Below are positions 34,510 to 45,704 of a stretch of 64,000 nt of DNA, in pieces. Below the pieces are notes generated by a model, which was not told where the DNA came from, did not search any database, and worked only from the letters and a program-made list of their open reading frames with translations. Both the position numbers and the translations under genes were made by a program. The stretch is from Lycorma delicatula (lineage: Eukaryota > Arthropoda > Insecta > Hemiptera > Fulgoridae), in assembly GCF_047948215.1 (NCBI RefSeq), contig NC_134460.1, positions 123,951,324 to 124,015,323 on the forward strand, in the 5' to 3' direction. The first letter of the stretch is position 1, and each line of letters starts with the position of its first letter.

Positions 34510-34770
34510 TTTTACAGTCGTTCCGGCCATTTTCCGAATCCTACTCTCCAAGTCTTCTTACCCTGGGCCGTTTCCTCCAACAAACCACGCTCCTCCTCGG
34601 AGGATCTGGGGTCATGATGTGATGAAGAGTATTCACCACATCATGACCCCACAACCTCCGTGGCCTTCCTCTCTTTCTTCTATTTGATGACTTCCATTCC
34701 CAAAGTTGACGAGGCAATCTTCTGGTCCAATCCTGCGCAAAACTTCCTACAGGAAGCCTCGGAACATGAG
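34510..34770 (-). pseudogene. RTE-like LINE 3' end with an internal palindromic duplication
   Basis: The minus strand reads 'DWTRRLPRQLWEWKSSNRRKRGRPRRLW' across stepped frames (two stretches: WTRRLPRQLWEWKSS and NRRKRGRPRRLWGHDVV), then after a short inverted segment 'ERGLLEETAQ', 'KKTWRVGFGKWPERL' and stop. The GRPRR-x-W tail with a terminal W-R-x-G/P..R pattern is typical of the C-terminus of RTE-like RTs. Arms TGGGGTCATGATGTG (34,607-34,621) and CACATCATGACCCCA (34,637-34,651) show the inversion. It ends in a TATTAATATT-type tail. Confidence 0.7.
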
Positions 34771-35600
34771 TGGAAATTTGGTAATTAAATTACTATATAG
34801 ATATTTAAAAATAAATTTCGATTACGTAATGAAAAACTATACCCCTCGTATACATACAATTTTTTCTGTATTTATGTCCATAACTATAAACAAATAGCTT
34901 AACTAAAATAGCTTATAAACAAATAGCTATAAAAACGTAGCTTATAAAATATATACATGTTAATATGTAATAGTTTTTATTATTCCAGAATATAATTTGT
35001 ATATAGAGTTATCTGAGTAAATAATTCAATTTTTCATTTTATTCTTAAGTTATATATTGTAGGTTTTTTTTTAAAGAAAGGGCAGCAGTTCTTTTTCTTT
35101 TATTCTTCTTTTTAATACTCTTTTCTGAAATCTAGAAGTGATAACAAGTTAATGGAGTACTGCATAAGAATGATAAATTGTTCAGACGGTTAAGTGTTCA
35201 AATCCCTGTCTCTTGCAAACCCACTAAACTAAGCTGAGAAAAATTCCTTCTTTTTTTATTTTATTCTATCTTCGTAAGCTGGATATTTCGTAACTTCTTA
35301 TGTTTATCTACGAATTCTTATATTTCTAGTTTTTCATTCTAAGCTTTTTTTACGTATTATTATCCAATGAAAATAATATAACATTGTCACTATACCATTA
35401 TTTGTATAATTATGTATTGATATTTCCTAAGCGCATCTTTCAAGAATATTATTCTATTACTGGTATTTTTATTATTTGAACTTATTAAATATCACAAACC
35501 AAATTTACAGCGTGCCAAATTTTTATTTATACCATTTTTATTGTGTTAAAAAGATCTTTAAAATGATTTATCACACAAAGAGTGTTACTATTTAAAATAT
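34771..35600. other. Non-coding gap with a tRNA-like B-box
   Basis: AT-rich. Around 35,180-35,215 'CAGACGGTTAAGTGTTCAAATCCCTG' resembles a tRNA-SINE B-box, suggesting an eroded SINE. The 63-codon frame at 34,706 overlaps the LINE tail antisense. Confidence 0.4.
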
Positions 35601-37185
35601 AGAGTGTACTATAAAGAACACAACTTTTGAAATGCCTGCCATTTCTGTTCTAGTAAGTTAACAGCACTAAACGTTACATGGTTTTCATCTGCTGTCTTTG
35701 TGGTTAGTGGTTCGTAAGAGCGCATGATCGTCATCTGTTTTTGTACGGGTTGGAATAGAGCGCTTCACGACAGAACAGCGTAATTTGTTACAAATGTGGT
35801 GAATGTTGTGCAGAGACTGTTCGCAAACTCCGTGGAATGTTTGGTCAACGTAATGCGCCGAATAAGTCGACTGTGATGAGACTGACTGCTAAATTTGAGA
35901 AATCTGGTTCAACTGTGAACATTAAACCCTCGGGGCGACCTCGTGTTAATCGTTTGGCGGAACACATCGCCATCGTGAGTGATAAGCCCGGTGAAATCTA
36001 TTCGCCGACGTTCACAACTGAATATTTCCAGAACTAGCATGCAACCAATTCTGAAGGAAGATCTGCACCTTTGGGCCTATAAAATCCAACTGAAGCCAAA
36101 CGATCACGAAAAAACACCGAGAATTTGCCGATTGCGTGCTTGCAAAACAAAGAGTGGACAACTTCATCAAGAAAGTAATATTAAGTGATGAGGCGTACTT
36201 TCTGTTGAACGGCTTCATGAACAAAATAGAATTGCAGAATTTGAGGCTCAGAAAACCCTCCAGTAATTATGGAGAAGTCATTACATCCACAACGAGTGAC
36301 TGTGTGGTGTGGATTTTGAGCTGAGGGCGTAATTGGGCTGTACTTCTTCGAATATGGCGCCGGAAATGTATTAACAGTGAACGGCGAACGCTATCTCAAT
36401 ATGGCCTGAACTGAATTATATAAATGCTGAAGAAGTATGGTTTCAACAAGACGCCGCAACCTGCCACCTATCGATTCCAACAATGAAATTGTTACGAGAG
36501 AGGTACCCTGGCCGTGTAATTTCTCGCAACAGTGACGTGAATCGGCCACCCAGATCTTGTGATTTGACACCATGTGATTTCTTTTTGTGAGGATATTAGA
36601 AATCTCGTTTGTACACCAACAAATCACGATCACTTCCAAAGCTCAAGGCCAAGATTCAGTGTGCCTGCAGAATCGTGGAGGACATTTGAGTAATATCATA
36701 TTTCATACATAATCACAGGTAGCATACACAGCAAAAATATGTAATTATGTAATATGTAAATTTCTTAATTACATCAATAAATTTGTATGTTATTATGCAC
36801 TCAAAGGTTGCGTTCCCTATATTATGGCATCCGTATATTCGAGTTACAACCCAAATGGGGTTGAAATTCTACTTCTCGTCAAAAGGTAAAGTAGATGACC
36901 GATACCTTATCATGAAAGTCACAGTATTCTATGTCTCTCTCTTTTTCTGTTTAGTGCCCGGAAGGTCACCGTAAGGTATTACTTCAGTGCATAAGTAAAG
37001 ATGTATGTATGAATGTAAATGAAATGTTGTAATCTTGTACAGTCTCAGGTTTCTGAGATGTGTGGTTAATTGAAATCGAACCGCCAAAGAACACCGTTAT
37101 CCACGATCTTGTAACAGTATTCTAAATTAAACTGTTTTAAAACTGTTGAGTAGTTTTCATACTTTTGACTCACTCCGTATATACA
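35601..37185 (+). mobile_element. Tc1/mariner element of DD41D type, interrupted by a SINE
   Basis: The decayed transposase runs from about 35,755 (start codon mutated; 'ERFTTEQRNLLQMW') through a HTH region 'TVRKLRGMFGQRNAPNKSTVMR' and 'FEKSGSTVNIKPSGRPR', 'YKIQLKPNDH', first Asp in 'ILSDEAYFLLNGFMNK' (about 36,180), 'VNGERY', second Asp in 'VWFQQDAATCH' (about 36,450), third Asp in 'PPRSCDLTPCDFFL' (about 36,580). Exactly 41 residues separate the second and third Asp, the spacing that defines the DD41D (rosa-like) group. Weak outer similarity between TATAGAGTGTACTATAAA at 35,601 and the complement of 37,160-37,185 may be the terminal repeats. Frameshifts and stops make it inactive. Confidence 0.8.
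36932..37113 (-). mobile_element. SINE family A, 5'-truncated, inside the mariner, with 11-bp target-site duplication
   Basis: Minus-strand body 'GATCGTGGATAACGGTGTTCTTTGG' to the CCGG..GCACTAAACAG tail, lacking the tRNA-derived head. It is flanked by perfect direct repeats ACAGTATTCTA at 36,921-36,931 and 37,114-37,124. 5' truncation plus a duplication of this size is the signature of LINE-driven retroposition. The host sequence on both sides is the 3' region of the DD41D mariner. Confidence 0.9.
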
Positions 37186-37620
37186 TTTACTATTTATTAT
37201 AATTGTTTGAATGCTTAGTTAGATAAAACTTCTAAAAAGTAAAATATAATTTTACTAATCAGTAGTTAGCAACATGGATACAGCATATCTATGTATTATA
37301 CGATAAATAAATAATTAATGAAAAGTTGTAAGGGACATAAATTTCAAAAATAAAAAATCTTTAAGAAATTTTGCAAATGTCATTCATCCGTTTAGTGTGT
37401 GACAGTGTATTATAAATACGATTTTAGTGGGTGAGCAACTTAAAACCGAACCAAGCCGGCTCGAACTGGAATTATTTGAGTGTCACCTTTTACGTTACTA
37501 CTGTCGCTTTTACTACTACCGCCACTACTGGTTATGTATTTTATTAATCTCATGTATTGTTATCAGTAGTAAACTGTTCGTGCTTCAATCCAGTATAGTA
37601 TCGTGTTTTGCTGTTTTATA
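37186..37620. other. Non-coding gap
   Basis: AT-rich first half. From 37,380 composition is more even; a 66-codon frame at 37,427 is unrecognised. It may be the 5' untranslated part of the following decayed transposon. Confidence 0.35.
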
Positions 37621-38556
37621 CTTTTAACCGAGTTACTCGATCGACGAAATGGTTGGTATAGTAGAAGCTAATGTAAGTTCTGCATCTTTCAAGAAACGCG
37701 TCAAATATTCGATAAAAAGATTTCTGAAATTGCCGGCATCTCATTGAAGAGTAGTATACAAGATTTTGTTAAAAACAAAAGCATACAATGGGTTTCGTTT
37801 CAAACGCAAAACAAAAAAACGCAAATTAACGTTAGGACACCAAATGGCAAAAGCGATATTAAAAGAATATCTGCCGGTCCGAAAAAATCTTTAAAAAATT
37901 ATTACAAGAAGGTGATATAAAATAAATATTTTGCCGTAATATTCTTCATGATTTCAATTTGAAATAACTATGCAACAATTTAAGAGAACAGACAAACCGA
38001 AACATTCTAATTATTGTAACCGACTTCTCAAAAACCTTATCGATGGACAGTTACCTGTATTTTAGATCAGACTAGCAAAATTTCATTTATCTTTTTTTCC
38101 TGTTTAGCCTCCGGGAGTCACCGTCAAGTATTACTTGATGGTGACTCCCGGATGACTTCAGAGGATGAATGAGGATGATAAGTATAAGTGTAAATGAAGT
38201 GTAGTGATGTACAGTCTTAGGTCGACCATTTCTGAGATGTGTAGTTAATTGAAACCCAACCACCAAAGAACACCGGTATGCACGATCTAGTATTCAAATC
38301 CGTGTAAAAGTAACTAACTGCCTTTACTAGGATTTGGAACTCGATTTCGAAATCAGCTGATTTGCGAAGGAATCTCATTTATCTGCGCATATAAAACAAT
38401 TCTCCTAATTAAAGATGAACTGAAGATGAATATTCAATAAGAAATCCAACATTTTGCATCGGATGAGTTTCAACATGATCTCCTCAAGCACAAAAGTGAT
38501 TACTGCACAGGGCTATCACTTCGAACATATTTTGTAAATGTACGGTAAAGATATAA
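37620..38556 (+). pseudogene. Decayed mariner-type element interrupted by a SINE
   Basis: At 37,715-37,770 'DKKISEIAGISLKS' followed by 'VYKILLK' (shifted frame) looks like a helix-turn-helix, then 'GFRFKRKTKKRKLTLGHQMAKAILKE'. After the SINE insertion, 38,440-38,535 gives 'SDEFQHDL' and 'ITAQGYHFEHIL' then stop. A final G-x-H-F-E-H-(I/L)-L is the usual C-terminus of several mariner-like transposases. The catalytic core appears deleted. Identification is tentative. Confidence 0.45.
38093..38374 (-). mobile_element. SINE family A with 10-bp target-site duplication and an internal hairpin
   Basis: Minus-strand SINE with the usual body ('GTGCATACCGGTGTTCTTTGG', 'ACACATCTCAGAAATGGTCG', 'CTCATTCATCCTCTGAAGT'). 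The direct repeat TCATTTATCT occurs at 38,083-38,092 and 38,375-38,384. Near its 3' end, 38,111-38,130 is followed after one base by its near-perfect inverse at 38,132-38,151 (19 of 20), a duplication not present in the other copies. Confidence 0.85.
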
Positions 38557-40654
38557 ACCTTTAATGTAAATTCACAATTTAATTTACGTTTTCATTTTTC
38601 CATTTCATTAATAAGATAATACATGTCGCAAGTATAATCTGTAGCAGTTCTGCTTTACTTGTAAGTTGCTCACCAGGTATTTTTACTTGTGATAAGCAGT
38701 TATGGTAGTAAAAATGGAGCTACCAAATATTGCTGAAAATTATATTTTATATAATCTAATTTAATTATTAAAACATACATAAGTATGTAAACAAGCGGTA
38801 TATTTAGTCAAAATATTTAGCCAAAATTCAATTTAATTAACTTAAGAAGAGAGATTTACTAATTAAATTACTGTTATTAAATAAATAAAACCAAACCGAT
38901 AATATATTTAAGCAGAATATTTTAACAAGCATTACATGAAGGATATATATGATGCTCTTAAAATATTTGATCGACCTCCTTTGTTAACATCGTGTCCAGT
39001 ATACGGTACGGATTAATCATGTCTGTTCAGGTTATTTACATCAATTAAACCGGCAGCACGGCCTTCTAGATCGAATGATTACAACACCGTACTGCTCTCT
39101 TGCTCATCTCGTTTCTACTCTTGATTAATGGTGATGGGTGAGCGTGCGCTGCTATATACAACAAATGTTAGATATCGTAGGGACCACACCGTATATAATA
39201 CCAGTAACGTATAACTAACTATACAGTTATGTAGCTTATACACAGAGATCTCCTCTAAACCATTCAATATTGCCAGTAAACAACACCAGGTCATTGTACG
39301 TTGCCAGATATACCCGAAAATATGTATCGGGACACGACGAACACATGAAAACCGTCACGAACTCCCTTTTCATGAACGTTATAAAATATTTATCCCTACT
39401 TTACCTGTAGTGTTTTGAATTTATAATATAAACGTATAATCTAATCAAGCATTTTGGAGTATCCCGCACACAAACGAATGACACTTAAACGGTTTCAAAA
39501 TGTGTAATTTTTAATAATAGTGTACATTTACAATAAATTAATAAACACTGTGAGTACCACTACATAATATTTATTATAATAAATATTTACATATCTAAAC
39601 TGAAATTCTTCGACATACGTATAATGCCACAAACCGCTGTTATCGCGATTTACCGGTGCCGTCTATCTCTGAGTGGATACCAAATTACGAAGAAGTTACA
39701 GTCGAATTAGTATTTTACAGTATACAATTTATGTGAAACTTATTCATTAAAGTATAATAAAAATATAAAATTAAAACTTTATAAAAACCCCAAAACTGTT
39801 ATAAATTTAAAATTGTACACTGAATAACAGATCTATAAAATGACGAAACATCTAGGATAGAATTAACATGTACAGAAAAAACGAAAGGAAAATCTTGAAA
39901 GAATGGATGAGAATTGTATTCCGAAACAATTTTTTATACATAAAAACAATTCGAGGGATATGGCTTGAAGGGTCGAAGAAACACTGGTAAAAGAATTAGT
40001 GTTTTTTTTTAAATCTACATTTTTTATCCTTTTTTTTTCGTTGATTGTAAAAAAAGTAATATTTGATATAACTGTTACTCATAGATGACTCCTAAATATT
40101 TAGAAAAATCTTCGATTCTAATTTAGTTTTCATAAAAGAAAAAAGCATTTAACTGATTTTAATTTTCCCAAAGTAAGGATAGGTTTTAAAATATGTCTAC
40201 TTAATTAATCTGCAATCTTAATTAATCATTAATCTTAATTATTCTGCAATCGGAAAGATAAGATAGTTTTGCAAGAAGTTCTAGATCTCGCAAACAAAGC
40301 TTTAGCCACCAATGTCCTTTTGATATAAAGGATTTGTATTAAAAATTATGGAATAAATCTCTAGTAAATCGCTAAAAAAAAAATTATATATAATTATAAA
40401 ATACCAATATTCAATAAGGCATAATCCACCACTTTTAAAAATGAAAAATATTATATTTTGCAAATTTATGGTCAAATACGTAAAATATTATTTTCAGCTG
40501 TTTCTATGTGATGGATCCGTTTTTTAAATTATTTCAATAATCTGGATATAAAGAGATGTCAAAAATTTAAGAACTGCTTTTTGAAAATTTTGATAAAAAG
40601 AATAACTTTAAATTAATTAATCCATTGCAAAATCAGAATGGATTAAACAAGTTT

Positions 40655-40655
<1 letters not shown>
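38557..40655. other. Non-coding interval; balanced-composition island at 38,990-39,420
   Basis: Mostly AT-rich. Between 38,990 and 39,420 the sequence is closer to 40-45% G+C by eye and not similar to any other part of the window, but no open frame, RNA fold or repeat could be defined. Poly-T run at 40,656-40,689 ends the interval. Confidence 0.4.
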
Positions 40656-40689
<34 letters not shown>

Positions 40690-40690
<1 letters not shown>

Positions 40691-40852
40691 TTTAACCTCC
40701 GGAACCACCGTTAGGTATTGTTTCAGAGGATGAGATGAATGATTTACAGCGTATGAAAATGCCATGCCTGACCGGGATGGCATTTTCATACGCTTCAAAT
40801 CATTCATCTCATCCTCTAAAGCAATACCTAACGGTGGTCCCGGAGGTTAAGT
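40690..40852. mobile_element. SINE family B inverted dimer (palindrome)
   Basis: Left arm 40,692-40,765 is the reverse complement of right arm 40,777-40,850 with few mismatches; the 11-base spacer is GCCTGACCGGG. Each arm is the family B body (CATGGCATTTTCA..CGCT..AAAT.ATTCATCTCATCCTCT..GGCCCCGGAGGTTAA) seen singly at 55.2-55.3 kb. Units meet head to head at the truncated tRNA-like B-box. The left unit ends in a ~34-base poly-T (its A tail) and the right unit in an A-rich tail. Confidence 0.85.
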
Positions 40853-40859
40853 AAGAAAA

Positions 40860-41596
40860 ATAAAAATAACACAATTTATAATTTCCCAAAGCCCGGTCAA
40901 AGAGCTGCGATGATTCTCAAATATTTTAAGAAGGATGTCATTAACGTCAATACTACCGGTTATTCAAATAAATAAGATGCTGCTAATTAGACCCAAAAGA
41001 TCCTTTGACTTAACAAATTTCATGTAAATTCAAATTATTACTTTATTATAATTTTCAATAATTATAAAATATATACACATAATTAAAATATATCAAAGTA
41101 AAAGCTATCAAAATAATTGTTGTTATATTATCATAAAATCAACTGTTATCATTTAATCTAAAAACGTAAATTATATTATTTTAAGTAATTATAAACCATA
41201 TATAAATATAGTAACGTTATTATTATCATATTCAAATTATTCACACACATATTATTATTATTTCGACTGATGATTTTACGCTTCATTAAATGGCCAACAG
41301 TCATCTAACAGGGTTTTATATCGTGCATAAACGAATTAAAATTTGCAAGCATGTACAAGTATTTTGTAACAGTAAAGGATAAATAAAGAGAAATTTTTAA
41401 AATCATATAAAAACTGCTTTAAAATCTACACTTTTTTGTAAATTTTGATTTAAATGAGAATGACACGTTGATGAATGTCAACTAATAAATTTACTAATCC
41501 GTACAAGAAAAAAAATAATTTTTAAAAAATGAAAGAGAATAATTTTGTCATTTTTATTAACGTTTTTAAATTATTTACCAAATGTTTTATTTAAAA
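40860..41596. other. Non-coding AT-rich gap
   Basis: No recognisable motif on either strand. Confidence 0.45.
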
Positions 41597-42389
41597 CTAG
41601 CAGACCCAGCAATGCTTCGCTATTGCTAGATTTGAGTATATATATATATATATATATATTAAATGAACACAATTGAAAGTTTGATAAAACATTAACAGAA
41701 TGAACATTACGGAATTTCACAAAATTTAACCTTTCCCTTTTTCCCTTTTATTTCCCTCTTTTCCTTTTTCCATTTCCCTTTTTCCTTTTCCCATTTTCAT
41801 TTTTACTATATTCCCTTTCACTTCCCCATTTCCTCCATTTCAATTTTCCGTATCCCCTTTTCGTCCTACTTTTCCTTTCCTTCCCCATTTCTCTTTCTCT
41901 TATTTCCCTTTTACTCTTCTCTTTCCACCTTTTCTTTTTTCTTCTATCCCCTTTCCTTTTCCCCGTTTTCCCCTATTTTATTTTTCCATTTTTCCCTTCT
42001 TTTTTTTACCTGCTTCCCTTTTATCTTTTTCGATTTTTCCCTCTTTCCCTTTTCCGATTTTTCTCCTTCTCCCTTTTTTCCTGCGCGTAAATCAGTTTAG
42101 TAGTTTTTTAGTCTATAGCGGACACACATATCGGAAATACTGAAATGGAATGGTAAAATATTTAGTATAGCGTGTGTTGCTTTTACGTCCAACAGATAGC
42201 GCTGTTTTTAAAAAAAGCATGTTTTTACCTGTCACAGATGTGACATCTTAAGTATATAAATAGTAGTTATATAAAAACACGCGCATATTCGAATACAACG
42301 TTGTATCAAAATTTCAAAGCAACCGGTAAAGAACTTTAGGAGATTTAAGACTTAGAACAAACGAACATTTACATTTTTATTTATATAGA
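41597..42389 (-). mobile_element. Non-autonomous Helitron with internal polypyrimidine tract (copy 2)
   Basis: In minus orientation it begins TCTATATAAATAAAAATGTAAATG at 42,389 and ends 'GGGTCTGCTAG' at 41,597, with A before and T after, the Helitron insertion pattern. It shares 'AACAGCGCTATCTGTTGGACGT' and 'GTGTGTCCGCTATAGACTAAAAAACTAC' with copy 1. The internal purine tract (pyrimidine on plus) spans about 41,730-42,085. No ORF for Rep/helicase. Confidence 0.85.
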
Positions 42390-42537
42390 TTTGGATGTAC
42401 TACAAAAGGTTATTGTGAGAAAAAACCGTAAGTAAGAAATTTATCGGTGAGAACTAGAGTACTGATAAAAATAAAAAAGGAATACAAAATATCAGATAAA
42501 CATTACCAACAAACGGAATCTAAGGCTTTCTGAAACA
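42390..42537. other. Spacer between two Helitrons
   Basis: About 150 bases with no recognised feature. Confidence 0.4.
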
Positions 42538-42948
42538 CGGGCGTATTCGAATGTAACGTTGTGCCAAAATTTCAAAGCACAAAATTTCAAAACCGATTTG
42601 CGCGGGGGGAAAAAGGGAAACATCGGAACAGGGAAAAATCGAAAAAGGTAAAACCGAAGAAGGGGGAAAATGGAAAAATAAAAAAGGGGAATACAGGGGA
42701 AAGGAAATGGAATGGGGAAATGAGAAAAAAGAAAAGGAAAGGGGAAAGGAAAAGTGGAAATTGGGGAAAGGGAAAAGGAAAATGAATATTGTAAAAATTA
42801 AAAGGGAAAGGGGGAAAGGAAAAAGGTAAAATTTTGTGAAGTTCCGTAATGTTAATTTTGTTAATGTTATATCAAACTTTTAATTGTGTTCATTTAATCT
42901 ATCTATCACTCAAATCTAGCAATAACGAAGCATTGCCGGGTATGCTAG
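42538..42948 (+). mobile_element. Non-autonomous Helitron, 5'-truncated (copy 3)
   Basis: Begins within the body ('CGGGCGTATTCGAATGTAACGTTGTGCCAAAATTTCAAAGC'), continues with 'GCGCGGGGGGAAAAAGGG', a purine tract to about 42,835, 'GTGAAGTTCCGTAATGTT' and the 3' end 'GAAGCATTGCCGGGTATGCTAG' followed by T. The 5' terminus and the GTGTGTCCGC block are deleted. Confidence 0.8.
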
Positions 42949-45270
42949 TTTTTAAATAAAAGTCAAAAATCTTATATTCTTTTTCACTTTCAATTGTTAC
43001 TTAAATATAGATTTTCTCTAATTACATTTTTTTACAAAGTTGTTCTATAAACGAAGTTATTTTATTGTTATAAAATTGTTTTTTAACATTAATTAAATTT
43101 GTATTGTATAATAATTTTCTCAAAAATTATCAATGATATAATTCTGGGACCTATTTTATTCAATCCCTTCCGGTAAAACCCATACGAAATCATCAACACC
43201 TTTATTTAATTTCCAGGAATTTCGGTATAAATTCGTTTTCATGGGAGCGGAAATCCGGGAAAAATTTTTTGCAAGCTTTACTCGAAAACGAAGTGTTTCC
43301 GGATACATAAATGAACATTTATGTATATTTTTACATGTAGAATTTGACTTTTAAATTTTTTCCTGGGAGACACTCCCATGTATATCAAAGCAGTTACAGG
43401 TACTCCATTTCATTACCTTTGTAAAACAGCGATAAAATGCAATTATGGTAGTAATAAAAACAATTTTACGCCTGACTTATTACAAATACAATCATATGTT
43501 TTTGCTTACCGATAATGAAGAGTAGGATGTTTTATGTGTCGGTAATTACGATTTGTAATTGTACATTTTGTCCATTCACCATCATCAAAAACTATTAATT
43601 AGCTTACGAAATTCCTTATTTCAAAAAGGTATATTATGAAATTTTTTCTATTAAACACGATAAATAGTGATAGAAAATAAATTACTAACAAAAAAATATA
43701 TTAAAAAAAAATTATATTACAAAAATTTTTCAAAACTTTTAAAACTTGCTTTATACTTTTTAGTCATACTTTAATAAAATTAGTTCCATACATTGCACGA
43801 GTTTAATTAGTAGGTTAATTTGGATTTCAAAAGACAACATCTTATATTTAAATTTATAAAATATCAAACAAATTTTCAGTCAAACATTTACTATACAAGG
43901 TAATGAAATAGTGAAGTTTTTATATTGAAATTTTTATTTCATTTTCTTAATTATCTATCACAATTTTCAAAACCACAAAAACTTCCGTACCAAGTTTTTT
44001 TGTCATTTTTTTCTGTCAAACGGCTATCGGATTTGTCATCTGCGACCCCAGAAACCCCGCATAGCCGTTTTGCAAATTTTGCAATTTTTTACACTCGCAC
44101 TCTTAATTTACACCTTCAATTTACCCCCGTACGGGGGGCTGTTTGCAAAGGTAATGGAGGAATATTGTACTATCACTCGATCTTAGTAATTGTGCAAAAT
44201 TTCATCAATCGGGAATGTCAGGAAATATTTTAAATTAAGGTTGCAAGATTTGAGGACAAACTTGAAAAAAAACCATTGTAAATTAAAGAAAAGCAAATAA
44301 AGGTAAATTACATTTGTAATAATAATATTTAACTCTGTTTTTGTAAAAGAATTTTATATAAAAGAAAATTCACATTAAAATATGAATTTTGCCTAAAGCA
44401 AGATGTGTAGGATTATCAGAGATGTTTAAACAAAAAGTAAGCAGCGGAAGAAATTAAACTTAATAAATATTTATTCGAATGAACTTAATAATTTAATTAA
44501 ATTTTTTATGAACTTGAAATCATCTGGGTTAAATAGAACTGAATACATATTAAAAAAAAGTTTAAGGTAAAAAGTAAGGTACAGGAAAAATAGAGACTTG
44601 CAAACAAAAAATTACAACAATAATAACAGTAATAAATTAATATTTCATTAAAACTGAATAACGTCTTTAAGAAAAACTGGTTTATTAATTTAAAAAGAAA
44701 TTAATGAAAATTTCTTTTATTTATATTTTACATAAGATTAAATTGTTTACTTATAATTAATTATTAACATTACTTTTTTTTACGTCGCACCTTTATTTTA
44801 ACTTAAATTTACATTAATTTAATACATAATATTTTAACACCAACATTAATGCTTTTTTTATTTTATAACACTGGCCTGCAATAAATATCTTTTTAAAATA
44901 AGAACTCATAAATATAATGGCCATTTAAAAACTAAATATTATTTTAATTATCCAATTACCAAATGATTACCATCCCATTTTTCTCTCCTAGTCATATACA
45001 AAATCCTACAAATTCCGGGAAAGTAAAAATAATTGAAAAATTATAATTTACTTTTTTAATTTTTTTTTTATAATTATACATTTACTTTTAAAACCAATAA
45101 GAAAAACTGAAAAAAACTCAATTATCCTGCACCAAAATACTATTGTCATGATGTAATTAAGAACACTTTTAATAACAACATTAATGATTATTAACAGCTT
45201 ATTTAAAAAAAAAAAAACAAATTTACTCCTACCTTAATAATCCTGTATAAATACTGAAAACAATTATCAC
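42949..45270. other. Non-coding interval, probably old repeats
   Basis: 43.14-43.48 kb ('TGGGACCTATTTTATTCAATCCCTTCCGGTAAAACCC') weakly resembles the core of the long-TIR element at 13.8 kb. A 102-codon frame at 43,925-44,233 overlaps a stretch with 'TTTGCAAATTTTGCAATTTTT', is unrecognised and probably not a gene. The rest is AT-rich. Confidence 0.4.
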
Positions 45271-45271
45271 T

Positions 45272-45346
<75 letters not shown>
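45272..45346. repeat. (TAA)n microsatellite
   Basis: About 25 uninterrupted TAA units. Confidence 0.95.
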
Positions 45347-45439
45347 TCATAAGTAAAGCATTGTTAAAAAATTAAAAACGATTGATGGATGCTTAGAAAA
45401 TTTAAAGGACTTAATAAAACTTTGATGTAACATCATATC

Positions 45440-45530
45440 TTTATCTCAAAAGGTACAGGATTTGAATTCCCGTCACGCTTCAAATTTTTCATACGTTCAA
45501 ATTTAATTTTTCATAAGAAATGAATTATAA
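45440..45530 (+). repeat. tRNA-like SINE scrap
   Basis: 'GGTACAGGATTTGAATTCCCGTCACGC' resembles a B-box, followed by a TTTTTCAT body loosely like the family B start. Weak evidence. Confidence 0.35.
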
Positions 45531-45704
45531 TAATTGAGCGTCAATCTGTAGTTATTTCATGTTTACTATTTATTTATTTAATTTTTAGGCATGGAGGAAT
45601 ATCTTCAAGTTTATCTTCAGAATGTTTTTAATAGCATTTAAGTAGTACAATTTTTTTAAAATAAAACTTATTAAATTTTTATTAACTTAAATTTAAAAAA
45701 AATT

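Noticed and set aside
39000..39400. Considered as a structured non-coding RNA
   Set aside because: Only short inverted words (such as ACGTATAACTAACTATACAGTTATG) found; no convincing long stem by eye.
42561..42785. 74-codon K/G/E-rich plus frame
   Set aside because: Product of the purine tract of another Helitron copy.
43925..44233. 102-codon plus frame
   Set aside because: No domain, no homologous motif, located in probable transposon filler.
45272..45346. Regular spacing checked as a CRISPR-like array
   Set aside because: It is a plain TAA microsatellite; no array of spaced repeats exists in the window and the DNA is eukaryotic.
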